From Symbiodinium natans (lineage: Eukaryota; Sar; Dinophyceae; Suessiales; Symbiodiniaceae): a stretch of 64,000 nucleotides of DNA. Below, one piece after another: positions 63,812 through 64,000 of this stretch. The position numbers were made by a program, and so were the translations under genes. How positions within the stretch are numbered: position 1 is the first letter of the stretch; every line of letters begins with the position of its first letter. The notes under the pieces were generated by a model, which did not search any database, was not told the origin of the DNA, and saw only the letters and a program-made list of their open reading frames with translations. The stretch covers positions 888,022 through 952,021 of the forward strand of contig CAJNDS010002302.1 of the NCBI GenBank assembly GCA_905221605.1. The letters are read 5' to 3'.

Positions 63812-63847
63812 GTTGAGATTAGTTTCGACTGCATCGTCATTTGCGAG
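63812..63847 (+). CDS. Short exon
   Basis: After 'atgacatggag' reads VEISFDCIVICE, phase 0 to 0, ending GAG|GTGCAG. Last island in the window. Confidence 0.5.
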
Positions 63848-64000
63848 GTGCAGCGAAACCCGAAGCCCTAAGCCCGAAACCCGAAAGCCTGAATGCCAAG
63901 CCACGCCAACCTCGTCTTCTCGAGGCTTCAGCTCTGACTGTTGGGGCCTAAGTTGAGGGTATAGGGTTTAGGATTTAGGATCTACTTCTTCACTGCCCAA

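Noticed and set aside
1-64000. CRISPR array
   Set aside because: The many short direct repeats are contiguous telomere-like units without spacers; the sequence is eukaryotic.
1-64000. tRNA, rRNA or snRNA genes
   Set aside because: No cloverleaf with conserved box A/B sequences or rRNA-like stretch was seen by eye; a tRNAscan or Rfam search would be decisive.

Overview
The window reads as the telomere-proximal end of a eukaryotic chromosome. It opens with C-rich telomere repeat (CCCTAAA) and holds many interstitial telomere-like arrays, as CCCTAAA and as TTTAGGG. The TTTAGGG-type repeat, very intron-rich genes, coding signal that is almost all on the + strand (pointing away from the presumed chromosome end) and a degenerate APE-type LINE all fit a dinoflagellate. 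That assignment is inference: plants, some algae and some other alveolates share this telomere repeat. I saw no bacterial-type operon and no convincing rRNA, tRNA or CRISPR.

The main result is structural. Short islands of about 30-175 bp with open reading frame lie between telomere-like arrays in a recurrent order: CCCTAAA array, then an island with a pyrimidine-rich AG on its left and a GT on its right, then a TTTAGGG array. In many cases the GT is the first dinucleotide of the array itself (G|GTTTAG). If the islands are exons, each intron starts with TTTAGGG repeats and ends with CCCTAAA repeats, so its two ends are inverted telomeric repeats that could pair in the pre-mRNA. Reading phase carries across several runs of consecutive islands: 331-1999; 6803-9779; 23589-26211; 30659-35551; 62430-63847. 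Chance AG and GT sites would not easily do this, although I chose splice sites partly with phase in mind.

Layout. 0.3-26.2 kb: a many-exon gene or genes for a coiled-coil protein rich in E, K, A and Q, with a 5.7-kb LINE (14.4-20.1 kb) sitting in one intron. 26.5-36.5 kb: more coiled-coil exons with the same architecture, plus a foldback element at 32.2-34.2 kb. 36.5-42 kb: a few islands, including a clear terminal exon at 39.2 kb. 42.4-46.8 kb: an ankyrin-repeat gene cut into micro-exons. 47-54.7 kb: scattered islands, a degenerate ~60-bp tandem repeat and terminal exons. 54.7-57 kb: an AT-rich satellite without telomere repeats. 57-64 kb: further islands ending in a phase-consistent run. 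Gene borders are uncertain because exons are tiny and introns long.

Between exons lie at least seven families of short inverted-repeat (MITE-like) elements, some nested and some with telomere-like repeats inside them. The LINE carries about 30 sense-strand copies of the heptamer CTCACAG in all three codon phases, with only about two found in the other 58 kb. I cannot explain that signal.
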